In this document: piece by piece, positions 7,495 through 15,387 of the stretch | How the letters are laid out: the number at the start of each line of letters is the position of its first letter | Numbering within the stretch: the stretch's first letter is position 1 | NCBI GenBank assembly: GCA_002717185.1 | Contig: PBDC01000113.1 | Location: 1-20,335 of the forward strand | Reading direction: 5' to 3' | Source: Rhodospirillaceae bacterium | GTDB taxonomy: Bacteria; Pseudomonadota; Alphaproteobacteria; UBA8366; GCA-2717185 | DNA length: 20,335 nt | Notes under the pieces: generated by a model | Databases searched by the model: none | What the model was told of the DNA's origin: nothing | Seen by the model: only the letters and a program-made list of their open reading frames with translations | Made by a program: the position numbers and the translations under genes

Positions 7495-8874
7495 ATGCCA
7501 CAGGCGGCGGAATTCGACGACACCGACCTTACCCTCAAACTGTCGCAGAACAGTATGTCGTTCACTCACGATAGTCTTCCAGCGGAGGCGGTGGAAGTGG
7601 CGCGGCATTGTTTTCTGGATTGGCTTGGCGTCACCCTTGCGGGCTCGACGGAACCTTTGGCCCGTATCCTACTGGAGGATGCGATCGCCGCCGGAGGTAA
7701 GCCACAGTCGACGATTATCGGCGATGGCCGAAAGGTGTCGATGCAACAAGCTGCGTTAATAAACGGCTCAGCCGGCCACGCTTTGGATTATGACGACGTG
7801 CATCTGTTGATGCCCGGACACCCGACAGTTCCTGTGGTGCCTGCGTTGCTTGCGCTCGCCGAACATCAAGGACGCGACGGTAAGGATTTCCTGACCGCAC
7901 TGGTTGCAGGGGTAGAGGCGGAATGTCGCGTCGGTACAATTATGAACGAGTCGCATTATGGTGCCGGTTGGCATGCGACGGGGACTGTCGGTACGTTTGG
8001 AGCGACCACGGCGGCGGCTAAGCTACTCGGCCTTGATGGCGAGGCCTGCGCTAACGCGATGGGGATCGGCGGCACTCAGGCGGCCGGTCTACGTTCCATG
8101 TTCGGTACCATGTGCAAACCCTTCCACGCGGGCAAGGCGGCAGTTAACGGACTTTCGGCGGCATTGCTCTCCGAACGAGGGTTCGAGAGCCGGCCGGACG
8201 TTTTGGAATGCGAGCAGGGTTTTGCGGACACCCAGACCCAGAATTACGATCCGGAAACGGCGCTTGAAGGGCTCGGCGAGACCTTCCACACACCAGACGT
8301 GCTGTTCAAGTACCACGCTGCCTGTTACGGCACTCATGCAGCGATTGAAGCGGCGATAGCCTTGAAGCGCGACCACAATATCGATCCTGACAATGTCGCC
8401 AGCGTCGACGTGCATGTTCGCAGTGATAATCTACGCATCTGTAACATTCTGGAGCCGAAGACCGGACTGGAGGGCAAGTTCAGCCTGCGTTTTACTGCCG
8501 CTATGGCGCTGTTGGGTGAAAATACGGCCGTAATCGCTAACTACAATGAGGGCAAGGTAAAAGACCCGGAGGTCGTAGCGGTACGTGATAAGGTCTCGGT
8601 GCACACTGATGATAGCATGGGCCTTGCTCATGCCGATGTGTCTGTCACCCTTAAGGATGGGACGGTGCATAGCACCCGCGGTGACGTGGAAACGCCGGAA
8701 CGTGATCTTGATAGGCAGTGGTCACGACTCAGCGCCAAATTTGCGGATATGGCGGCACCGGTGATTGGTTCGGCCCGAGTAACCCGCGCGATCGAAGCTG
8801 TCCGGACCCTAGAGGACTGTGGCGATATCGGTGAAATTGCTCAGATCTGCGGGGCGCCATCGCATGATGCCTGA
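7495..8874 (+). CDS. MmgE/PrpD family protein (2-methylcitrate dehydratase-like)
   Basis: The family includes 2-methylcitrate dehydratase, cis-aconitate decarboxylase and iminodisuccinate epimerase, all acting on di- and tricarboxylic acids. From the ATG at 7495 the protein is 459 residues, the normal family length. Conserved stretches are LDWLGVTLAGS (41-51), the active-site region NGSAGHALDYDDVH with GHPTVPVVPALLALAE (90-103 and 108-123), GWHATGTVGTFGA (158-170) with H160, CKPFHAGKAA (207-216) with K208 and K214, and YHAACYGTHAAIEA (273-286). These histidines and lysines fall at about the spacing of the catalytic set in cis-aconitate decarboxylase, but sequence alone does not choose between dehydratase, decarboxylase and epimerase. 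It overlaps the following CoA-transferase gene, so the two products probably work together. Confidence 0.93.
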   Translation: MPQAAEFDDTDLTLKLSQNSMSFTHDSLPAEAVEVARHCFLDWLGVTLAGSTEPLARILLEDAIAAGGKPQSTIIGDGRKVSMQQAALINGSAGHALDYDDVHLLMPGHPTVPVVPALLALAEHQGRDGKDFLTALVAGVEAECRVGTIMNESHYGAGWHATGTVGTFGATTAAAKLLGLDGEACANAMGIGGTQAAGLRSMFGTMCKPFHAGKAAVNGLSAALLSERGFESRPDVLECEQGFADTQTQNYDPETALEGLGETFHTPDVLFKYHAACYGTHAAIEAAIALKRDHNIDPDNVASVDVHVRSDNLRICNILEPKTGLEGKFSLRFTAAMALLGENTAVIANYNEGKVKDPEVVAVRDKVSVHTDDSMGLAHADVSVTLKDGTVHSTRGDVETPERDLDRQWSRLSAKFADMAAPVIGSARVTRAIEAVRTLEDCGDIGEIAQICGAPSHDA

Positions 8875-10096
8875 GGCCAGCGGCCCCTTACAGGGCGTGC
8901 GAGTTCTTGAACTCGGCTCCACTGTCGCCGGCCCGTTTTGCGGCCGCCTGTTTGCCGATTTTGGTGCTGACGTCGTCAAGGTGGAAACGCCGACGGGCGA
9001 TCCACTGCGCACGATTGGTCGGCATTTTGAGGGTAAGAGCCTGTGGTGGGCCTCCATGCACCGCAACAAGGAGACCATCGCCATTAACTTGAAGTCGGAA
9101 GAGGGTCGCGACATCGTGCGTCGTTTAATGCCTTGCTACGACGTGGTGGTGGAAAATTTTAAGCCCGGCGCATTAGAAAAATGGGGCCTCGGCTATGACG
9201 ACATCGCCAAGGACCACCCCAGCCTGATCTTGGTGAGGATCAGTGGTTTTGGCCAGACCGGTCCGTACAGCGAGCGTGCTGGATACGGCATTATCGGCGA
9301 AAGTATGAGCGGGATCAGATCCATCACCGGTGACCCAGATAAGCCGCCAGCCCGGGTAGCGACGCCGCTTACCGACTATGTCGCCGGCATGCTTGGGGCG
9401 TTCGGCGCTCTGGCTGCAATGCGCCGCCGCGACACGACGGGAAAAGGCCAAGTAGTCGATGTGGCACTCTACGAGAGCGCCTTTTCGATGATGGAAAGTT
9501 TTGTGCCGGCTTTCGAGAAGCTTGGCGTTGTCCCGGAGAGGGTCGGCTCACGGTTACACGGCCACGTACCGAACAGTTTGTTCCCGGCTAAGGACGGCGA
9601 ATGGATCCACATTGCTGCCGGCAATACTTCGACCTTCCGGCGCCTTGCCGCTGCGATGGGGCAGCCCAAACTGGCCGACGATCCTAAATTTGTCGAAGGC
9701 AATAACCGGCTGGTCAACGAGGAAGAGCTGGTCCAGATTATTTCCGATTGGTCGCAAGACTGGAAGCTCGATGAGATCTACGAGTACCTGGTAAAAAACG
9801 ATGTGCCCGTCGCACCTATCTACACAGTTGCAGATGTCTTCCGCGACCCGCAATTCGCGGCTCGAGACATGCTACTTGATGTGCCCCATGAGGAAATTGG
9901 CACCGTCAAACTCGGTGGCGTTGCGCCGAAATTCAGCGAGTCCCCCGGCGTGATCCGATGGGCTGGCCGCGCTATAGGTCACGACACACGCACGGTACTG
10001 GAGAGGGAGCTGGGTTATAGCGCGGCGAAATTGGACACGTTGGACGCCGACGGCGCCATTGCAACACGTCCACCGGAGAGCACGGCGGCAGAGTAA
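8864..10096 (+). CDS. CaiB/BaiF family (class III) CoA-transferase, second copy
   Basis: Would activate a carboxylic acid as its CoA thioester. Family landmarks are LQGVRVLELGSTVAGPFCGR (9-28), DFGADVVKVE, HRNKETIAINLKSEEG (66-81), VENFKPGALEKWGLGY (96-111) and RISGFGQTGP (125-134). The catalytic aspartate is D171 in TPLTDYVAG, followed by GKGQVVDVALYES. A frame extension back to a GTG at 8819 exists, but the family N-terminus begins near the twin ATGs at 8864 and 8867. I use 8864 (410 residues), which overlaps the MmgE/PrpD stop by 11 bases; 8867 is equally possible. No strong ribosome-binding site is seen, in keeping with translation coupled to the upstream gene. The C-terminus ends with a weakly conserved tail of about 25 residues. 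Confidence 0.92.
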   Translation: MMPEASGPLQGVRVLELGSTVAGPFCGRLFADFGADVVKVETPTGDPLRTIGRHFEGKSLWWASMHRNKETIAINLKSEEGRDIVRRLMPCYDVVVENFKPGALEKWGLGYDDIAKDHPSLILVRISGFGQTGPYSERAGYGIIGESMSGIRSITGDPDKPPARVATPLTDYVAGMLGAFGALAAMRRRDTTGKGQVVDVALYESAFSMMESFVPAFEKLGVVPERVGSRLHGHVPNSLFPAKDGEWIHIAAGNTSTFRRLAAAMGQPKLADDPKFVEGNNRLVNEEELVQIISDWSQDWKLDEIYEYLVKNDVPVAPIYTVADVFRDPQFAARDMLLDVPHEEIGTVKLGGVAPKFSESPGVIRWAGRAIGHDTRTVLERELGYSAAKLDTLDADGAIATRPPESTAAE

Positions 10097-10439
10097 GCTA
10101 GCGTGTTTTGTATGAGTGGAATTGCGTTCGTCGTAAAATATGGCGGTAAGCTAGTAAAACTGGAAGAACAGGAAAAGCGTGCGAAGGCCTCAGTGGCCAG
10201 GCATCTTTACGAAGACGGCTGCCTCTGCGTGGAGGCTTTCACCCCCGAATGTTGGAAGAACTAGATATTCTCGGCGAACTATGGCGCGACGAAGCGGCCC
10301 TGTTTTTGCACTGCGGCTAGTCGGGTCACGCAGTAGATCTGCTCGTATGGACCAGCTCTGGGAAGGGAAGCAGGTCGGTGGGATAAGTTGTTTTAACCGT
10401 ATGGCTTTTAAATTCACTGATTGAGAGGCGGCGACGCAT
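10097..10439. other. 343-base spacer between convergent genes
   Basis: Lies between the end of the second CoA-transferase (plus) and the end of hyuB (minus). The only protein-like signal is a possible broken small ORF at 10112-10320, listed separately. A 5-base-pair GCCTC/GAGGC hairpin near 10220-10235 lacks a T tract, so I do not call a terminator. No RNA gene or repeat was seen. Confidence 0.6.
10112..10320 (+). pseudogene. Possible small ORF broken by a single-base shift
   Basis: An ATG at 10112 opens a 50-residue frame ending at a TAG at 10262-10264, with a plausible charged helix (KLEEQEKRAKASVARHLYEDG). Just before that stop, the -1 frame continues with another protein-like run, MLEELDILGELWRDEAALF (from 10249), to a TAG at 10318-10320. 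A one-base loss near the C5 or AA run at 10242-10249 would explain both halves as one protein of roughly 68 residues. There is no clear ribosome-binding site and I do not recognise the product. It may be a remnant, a sequencing indel or chance. Confidence 0.25.
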
Positions 10440-12428
10440 TTAGTGCTGCGTTGAACCCTCAGTGCGGACAGTGAGTAATCGAATTGCAACGGTGGTCCCA
10501 GTTTTTGCACCAATACACCGTCTTCCCTTGGCGTCCAGCGGAATGGTTCCGGCTGGAATGGTTTTGTCACAGACCAGCCAGCCGCGCAGTGGTGCGCCAT
10601 CTTGGCCGAGCAATTCGATGCGGTCATCGGCCGGTGCGCCTAGCGCTATCGCGTCCGCTGGGTTCAGACGGATGATCCTCTTCTGGCTCGGCCCTGACGC
10701 GACATAAGCATCGGCGTCGCTTTCTGTAACTGTGAGGGTAGGCGATGCTGGGTTTGCCTCAGTGTCGTAAAGTGTCTGCGCTACGTTTTCCGATACAACG
10801 CCATCTGATACGTCCCGCGCCAGCGAATTGCGGTCCCGTTCTCTCGGCTCACCGTAGCCGCCGCCGCCTGCGCTTTGCAGTATCACCGTGTCACCGGCCT
10901 CTAGCGGGTAGCCGCCAACCTTACCGGGGCTATCGAAGCGGTGCTCGGTGCCGTCCGCCTTCACCACGTAGCTGTCGACCGGCGCGCCGCTTTCCCCACC
11001 GAAAATCCCGAAGGGGGGCATCATTGCGCCGTCAGATAGCAGTGAATATTTGGCGGTGCCGCGGGTAAGGCGCAGGGCGCGTCGCATGCCGAGGCCACCG
11101 CGATGCTTACCCGGGCCGCCACTGTCGGTGCCAAGTCTTGAGAATTCCACATGCAAGGGAAACTTGTTTTCCAGGACCTCGGTCGATTGCACCGTTGTTA
11201 GATCGCCCCAATCGATTGCTGCCATGGCGCTTGGCCCGTCGGCTTCAAGGAATCCGCCATTGCCGCCGCTCGCCCATTCGTAATGCACGTATTCGCCACC
11301 GGTGTTCGGGTCTATTCCGCCAATCAAATTGTGAAAGGAGGTTCGATGGATATCGCCTGAAACGAGTTCCGGGCAGGCACGGGCGAGTGCACCTAGCATC
11401 GTTGCTATGACCCGTTTGCGGATCTCACCATGACTGCCAGCGGGAGCGGGGTGGCTGACATTGACGATGGTGCCTTCCGGCGCGATTACCTCGACCGGGC
11501 GGAAGCTGCCGTGGTTTAGCGCGTGCTGTGGGTCGAGGGTCGATTTTAGCGCTATGAAGACCGAGGCTGCAGTGACCGCCAAAGTGGAATTGACTGGCAC
11601 AGGTACCTGCGGGGAGACGCCGGTAAAATCCGCTGTCAGGGAATCACCTTTAATGGTCAGGCTGAGCGGCAGCAGCAGTGGCTCGAATCCTTTTCGGCCG
11701 AAGGTCTCCAGATAGTCCTCATAATAGTATTTGCCGTCGGGCAGTACCTTGATGTTCTCGCGCATGCGGGCTTCCGACCGGTCAAGGTTAAGGCGAACGC
11801 AGTCGAGCATCAGTTCTACACCGTAGCGGCCGATCAGTTCACCCAGCCGCCGCTCCGCCGTGCGGCAGGCGGTGAGACCGGAATTGAAGTCGCCCCAACG
11901 TTCCTCGCGAACTCGCATGTTGCTGAGCAGCACCTCCATCAGCGGTTGGTTGATGCGGCCTTCCTCAACAATCTTGACCGGTGGTATCCGCATGCCCTCC
12001 TGGTAAATTTCTGTCGCCGTGCCGGACATGGAACCGGGGACAGCACCGCCCACATCGGCCCAGTGTTCACGCACCGCCGGGAAGAAAACCAGTTCACCAT
12101 CGACAAATACCGGATAAATGATCGTCACGTCGTTCAGATGCGTACCTCCCCGATAGGGATCGTTCATCAGAATAACGTCGCCAGGTTTCAGATCGTCGCC
12201 CATGTCAGCCAGCGCTGCCTCAACCGACCATGGTAGTGGTACGACATGACTGCCTATATCCTCCGATTGCGCAACGACTTGGCCCGAGGCATCGAACAGC
12301 CCGCAGGAGAAGTCCCGTGCCTCGTAAATCGCCACGGAACGCGCTGTCCGGAATACGGTCGCCCGCATCTCGCGCACGACGGAAATCAAGCCTTCGGTAA
12401 CGACCTCAAGAGTGATGGGGTCGATCAT
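10440..12428 (-). CDS. hyuB: Hydantoinase B/oxoprolinase family subunit with C-terminal barrel-like extension
   Basis: B subunit of an ATP-dependent amidohydrolase or carboxylase of the N-methylhydantoinase/5-oxoprolinase/acetone-carboxylase group, working with HyuA encoded just upstream. The 662 residues show the family core: DPITLEVVTEGL (3-14), IYEARDFSCGLFDASGQVVAQ (34-54), GDVILMNDPYRGGTHLNDVT (83-102), VREHWADVGGAVPGSMSGTATEIYQEG (119-145), SGGPGKHRGGLG (436-447) and SAGGGGYGEP (519-528). The core ends near 555. Residues about 583-652 (bases 10473-10682) form an extra segment, RIIRLNPADAIALG through AGTIPLDAKGR, that resembles small double-psi beta-barrel domains. Its start codon overlaps the hyuA stop by four bases. 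The substrate (hydantoin, oxoproline or a ketone) cannot be decided. Confidence 0.92.
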   Translation of the reverse strand: MIDPITLEVVTEGLISVVREMRATVFRTARSVAIYEARDFSCGLFDASGQVVAQSEDIGSHVVPLPWSVEAALADMGDDLKPGDVILMNDPYRGGTHLNDVTIIYPVFVDGELVFFPAVREHWADVGGAVPGSMSGTATEIYQEGMRIPPVKIVEEGRINQPLMEVLLSNMRVREERWGDFNSGLTACRTAERRLGELIGRYGVELMLDCVRLNLDRSEARMRENIKVLPDGKYYYEDYLETFGRKGFEPLLLPLSLTIKGDSLTADFTGVSPQVPVPVNSTLAVTAASVFIALKSTLDPQHALNHGSFRPVEVIAPEGTIVNVSHPAPAGSHGEIRKRVIATMLGALARACPELVSGDIHRTSFHNLIGGIDPNTGGEYVHYEWASGGNGGFLEADGPSAMAAIDWGDLTTVQSTEVLENKFPLHVEFSRLGTDSGGPGKHRGGLGMRRALRLTRGTAKYSLLSDGAMMPPFGIFGGESGAPVDSYVVKADGTEHRFDSPGKVGGYPLEAGDTVILQSAGGGGYGEPRERDRNSLARDVSDGVVSENVAQTLYDTEANPASPTLTVTESDADAYVASGPSQKRIIRLNPADAIALGAPADDRIELLGQDGAPLRGWLVCDKTIPAGTIPLDAKGRRCIGAKTGTTVAIRLLTVRTEGSTQH

Positions 12429-14449
12429 TTCTTCCCCTTCCGCGTTAGCATCAGGATCCCGTACCGGTCCTGACGTGCTGTGAAGCCAGGCGGGATCACC
12501 GTTGTCGCACCGTCTTCCTCGACGATAGCGGGGCCAAAGACATCCGTGGCGACTGGCAAGTGTGTGCGGCGATAGATTGGGGTTTCTTGAGCGACACCGT
12601 CGAACACCACCGGCCTGCGTCCGATCTCAGTGTGAGATAAGATACCGCCCACATTAGTTTCTGGCAGATCCGCTGTTTCCGACAGGCCAATGCCTGTTAC
12701 CCGGAAAGAGACGATCTCGACGGGACCGTCGTCGAGCTGGCCGTAGCGTTCCTGGTAAGCGGCGCGGAACGCGTTTGTGATGTCGGCAACCGTTGCAGCG
12801 CTGTCCGGGAGGTCAGTTACTAGCTCAAACGCCTGGCCGACATAACGCATTTCGAGCGAGGTTTTTAGCTGCACCTTGTTGTCCGTAAAGCCATCTTCCG
12901 CCAACCGCTCGGTGGCGCGGACGCGCAAGGGAGCGAGAATATCCTGTAGTGTCGTCCAGTCGGCGTTGCCGAGTTTTGTGAGCCGAGTTTGCGTGATATC
13001 GTATCGTGTATCTGCGGCTAATAGGCCGTATGCGGAAAAGGCTCCGGGCATCGGCGGGATAACGATACGAGTCATCCCAAGTTCTTCGGCAATGGCGGCG
13101 GCGTGCAGCGGCCCAGCGCCACCATAGGCGAATAGCGTGAAATCGCGCGGGTCGAGGCCACGCATAACGGATATCTCTTTCACTGTGCCGGTCATTCGGG
13201 CGACAGCAATGCGGACGATCCCCTCTGCCATCCGTGCGGGGGACAAGTCCAATCTCTTGCCTAACTTTTCAACCACAGTCTCGGCCGCCGCCGTATCGAT
13301 TGCGATCTTTCCGCCGATTGCTTGGTCTGGACGGAAGCGGCCAAGCAGAACGTTTGCGTCGGTAACCGTTGGCTCGGTGCCACCGCGCCCGTAGCACGCG
13401 GGACCCGGTTGCGCGCCGGCGGAACGGGGGCCGACTTGTAGGAAGTTGCCGGTATCCAGATAGGCGATCGATCCGCCGCCGGCGCCGACCGTTTTGATCT
13501 CGATCTGCGGCGCGCGGTTTGGCCACATGCCGACGTGGCCTTCGGTTGTCATGTCGTGGCTATAGTTGCGCACTAGGCACGTGTCGGTGCTGGTTCCGCC
13601 CATGTCGTAGGTGATGATGTCCGGTAGACCGAGCAACTTGGCGACGCCGATCGACGCTGTAACCCCGCCAGCCGGCCCGCTCAACATGGAGTTGACAGGC
13701 TCCGCCGCCATCGCCGGTGCCTGCCAGGTGCCGCCGTTCGAGCCCATAATGCGCAGTGGCGCGTCGATGCCGCTGTCCTTCAAGCTGTTCGACAGTGCGT
13801 AAAGATAACCCGAAACCTTCGGGCCGACATAAGCGTTCAGCGCGGTGGTTGAAAAGCGTTCGAATTCGCGATATTCCGGCAGAATTTCATGCGATAGGCT
13901 GACGGGGACGTTGGTCAGCCGTGTCCGAACAATATCGGCGGCACGGGTTTCGTGTGACGGGTTCGCGTAGGAGTGCAGAAAGCAGATCGCGATGGCTTCG
14001 ACACCGGCCTCTTTGAGCCGCGTGCAGATTGTAACCAACTCGTCTTCGTTCATCGGTTCGTGGATCTTGCCGTCGGCAGTCATCCTCTCGGTCACTTCCA
14101 GGATCCGACGGCGTGGTACCAATGGCGGCGGACGCACCGCCTTGATGTCGTAAAGCTTGGTACGGTTACCACGGCCCACGACTAACACGTCGCGGTGACC
14201 TTTTGTGGTAATGACCCCAAGCCGCGCGCCGTTCATCTCCAGCGCCGTGTTGGTCGCGACAGTCATGCCGTGTGTGATACCTGCAATATCTATGTTTCGT
14301 ACGTTCGCTTGTCGAATTGCAGTCATCACACCGAGGGCCAGATCCTCTGGCGTCGAGGGAGTTTTCAAGCTTCGCAACGCCCCTGTCCGGCCATCGCGTA
14401 CTACCAGGTCGGTAAAGGTTCCGCCGACATCAACTCCAATCGTAATCAT
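12425..14449 (-). CDS. hyuA: Hydantoinase A/oxoprolinase family subunit
   Basis: ATP-binding partner of HyuB, with an actin/hexokinase-type fold that activates the substrate by phosphorylation. The 674 residues show a first phosphate loop GVDVGGTFTDLVVRDG (5-20), TKGHRDVLVVGRGNR (82-96), LPEYREFERFSTTALNAYVGP (190-210), GSNGG (236-240), SMLSGPAGGV (254-263), the second phosphate-binding motif YDMGGTSTD (281-289), GAGGGSIAYLD and YGGAGPLHAAAIAEELG near 450. Length and motif order are those of complete HyuA proteins. On the minus strand an AGGTGGAG site precedes the ATG closely. hyuA and hyuB overlap (ATGA), so a fixed ratio of subunits is expected. The gene diverges from the SDR gene across a 112-base region. 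Confidence 0.95.
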   Translation of the reverse strand: MITIGVDVGGTFTDLVVRDGRTGALRSLKTPSTPEDLALGVMTAIRQANVRNIDIAGITHGMTVATNTALEMNGARLGVITTKGHRDVLVVGRGNRTKLYDIKAVRPPPLVPRRRILEVTERMTADGKIHEPMNEDELVTICTRLKEAGVEAIAICFLHSYANPSHETRAADIVRTRLTNVPVSLSHEILPEYREFERFSTTALNAYVGPKVSGYLYALSNSLKDSGIDAPLRIMGSNGGTWQAPAMAAEPVNSMLSGPAGGVTASIGVAKLLGLPDIITYDMGGTSTDTCLVRNYSHDMTTEGHVGMWPNRAPQIEIKTVGAGGGSIAYLDTGNFLQVGPRSAGAQPGPACYGRGGTEPTVTDANVLLGRFRPDQAIGGKIAIDTAAAETVVEKLGKRLDLSPARMAEGIVRIAVARMTGTVKEISVMRGLDPRDFTLFAYGGAGPLHAAAIAEELGMTRIVIPPMPGAFSAYGLLAADTRYDITQTRLTKLGNADWTTLQDILAPLRVRATERLAEDGFTDNKVQLKTSLEMRYVGQAFELVTDLPDSAATVADITNAFRAAYQERYGQLDDGPVEIVSFRVTGIGLSETADLPETNVGGILSHTEIGRRPVVFDGVAQETPIYRRTHLPVATDVFGPAIVEEDGATTVIPPGFTARQDRYGILMLTRKGKK

Positions 14450-14549
14450 GGCTCCACCTTTCCAGCCATATTGCTAGAGCACAGGAGCTGGTTTTCCAAG
14501 CTGTAGCGGTAGATTAGTGTGAAGAGAGACAGCTGTTTTGAAGTGGATT

Positions 14550-14553
14550 AGGG
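14550..14553 (+). promoter_or_regulatory. Ribosome-binding site that fixes the SDR start
   Basis: AGGG lies eight bases before the ATG at 14562. An in-frame TTG at 14538 adds eight residues before the SDR N-terminal strand but has no better site, so 14562 is preferred. Confidence 0.6.
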
Positions 14554-14561
14554 CATTAACC

Positions 14562-15326
14562 ATGGCTGACGATATCGAACGGGTGATCTTGCTGACCGGA
14601 GCGGCGAGCGGGATCGGAGCCGCGACAGCGCGGTCGCTGGCCGGGCCGGGGACGGCGTTGCTCTTGCACACGCGCGGAAACGCGGAAGGGTTAGAGCGGG
14701 TGGCTGCGGAGGTGCGCCAAACCGGAGCTATTGCGGGGACAGCGCTGACTGACCTCGCACAGGCGGACGCTGCCAAAAAGCTGGTAGAGACGGCCTGCGA
14801 TCGTTTCGGACGTCTCGATCAGATTGTTAGCAATGCTGGTTTCGCTGACAAACGTCGGTTCGGCGATGTTGATGCCACCGCCTTGCGGAACTCGCTGGCC
14901 ACAATCACCGAGGCGTTCTTTGGGTTGGTTACCGCGGCATTGCCGCATCTTGAAGCCTCGGATTGGGGGCGGGTGGTAGCGATCAGTTCCTTCGTTGGGC
15001 ATAGTTTTGGCGTCAACGACACGATATTCCCAGTCTCCGCGGCGGCAAAGTCAGGCTTGGAGAGCCTTGCCAAAGCCTTGGCCTATCAGTTGGCGCCATC
15101 GGGCGTTACGGTCAACTGCGTCTCGCCTGGTTTCACTCAGAAGGATCGTGGCGCTCACGCTGCAGTAAGCGGCGCTGGTTGGAAAATGGCAGCCGATGCC
15201 GCTCCGATGAAGACGTTGGTGCAACCCTTCGACGTGGCCGCAGCGGTCGATTTCTTTCTGTGTCGTGAGGCGGAACGTATCACCGGGCAGGTCCTGCATG
15301 TGGATGCGGGACTGAGCTTGGTTTGA
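14562..15326 (+). CDS. Short-chain dehydrogenase/reductase fold protein without the catalytic tyrosine
   Basis: A 254-residue single-domain SDR. The dinucleotide-binding motif TGAASGIG (12-19), the NAG motif (91-93), the catalytic-type serines in VVAISSF (138-144), NCVSPGF (185-191) and the C-terminal GQVLHVDAG (242-250) are all present. The YxxxK active site is not: the lysine is K163 in FPVSAAAK, and the residue four before it is serine (S159), with no tyrosine between S143 and K163. Spacing from the serine to the lysine is about three residues longer than usual. It may still bind NAD(P) but would need another acid or a different role. HTR (36-38) replaces the acidic residue often seen after the second strand in NAD-dependent SDRs, which hints at NADP. 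The TauD-family gene follows 61 bases downstream. Confidence 0.9.
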   Translation: MADDIERVILLTGAASGIGAATARSLAGPGTALLLHTRGNAEGLERVAAEVRQTGAIAGTALTDLAQADAAKKLVETACDRFGRLDQIVSNAGFADKRRFGDVDATALRNSLATITEAFFGLVTAALPHLEASDWGRVVAISSFVGHSFGVNDTIFPVSAAAKSGLESLAKALAYQLAPSGVTVNCVSPGFTQKDRGAHAAVSGAGWKMAADAAPMKTLVQPFDVAAAVDFFLCREAERITGQVLHVDAGLSLV

Positions 15327-15345
15327 TCGCCAGCGCTGTATTGCG

Positions 15346-15365
15346 GTAATGTGCGAACACGTTAC
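15346..15365. promoter_or_regulatory. 20-base inverted repeat upstream of the TauD/TfdA gene
   Basis: GTAATGTG (15346-15353), CGAA, then CACGTTAC (15358-15365): the arms match at seven of eight positions as DNA, and the eighth would be a U-G pair in RNA. It ends 22 bases before the ATG at 15388. There is no T tract, so an operator or a leader hairpin is more likely than a terminator. Confidence 0.4.
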
Positions 15366-15387
15366 ATGGGAAGTATAAGGAACGCGC

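Noticed and set aside
8819..8863. N-terminal extension of the second CoA-transferase from a GTG at 8819
   Set aside because: It lies wholly inside the MmgE/PrpD gene, and the family N-terminal motif starts shortly after the ATGs at 8864 and 8867.
10179..10424. 81-residue plus-strand frame in the spacer between convergent genes
   Set aside because: Arginine- and serine-rich composition, no ribosome-binding site and no recognisable domain; the overlapping frames described at 10112-10320 look more protein-like.
14486..14502. AGCTGG-TTTT-CC-A-AGCT hairpin between hyuA and the SDR gene as an operator
   Set aside because: A bulged short stem of this kind is expected by chance, and nothing else supports it.
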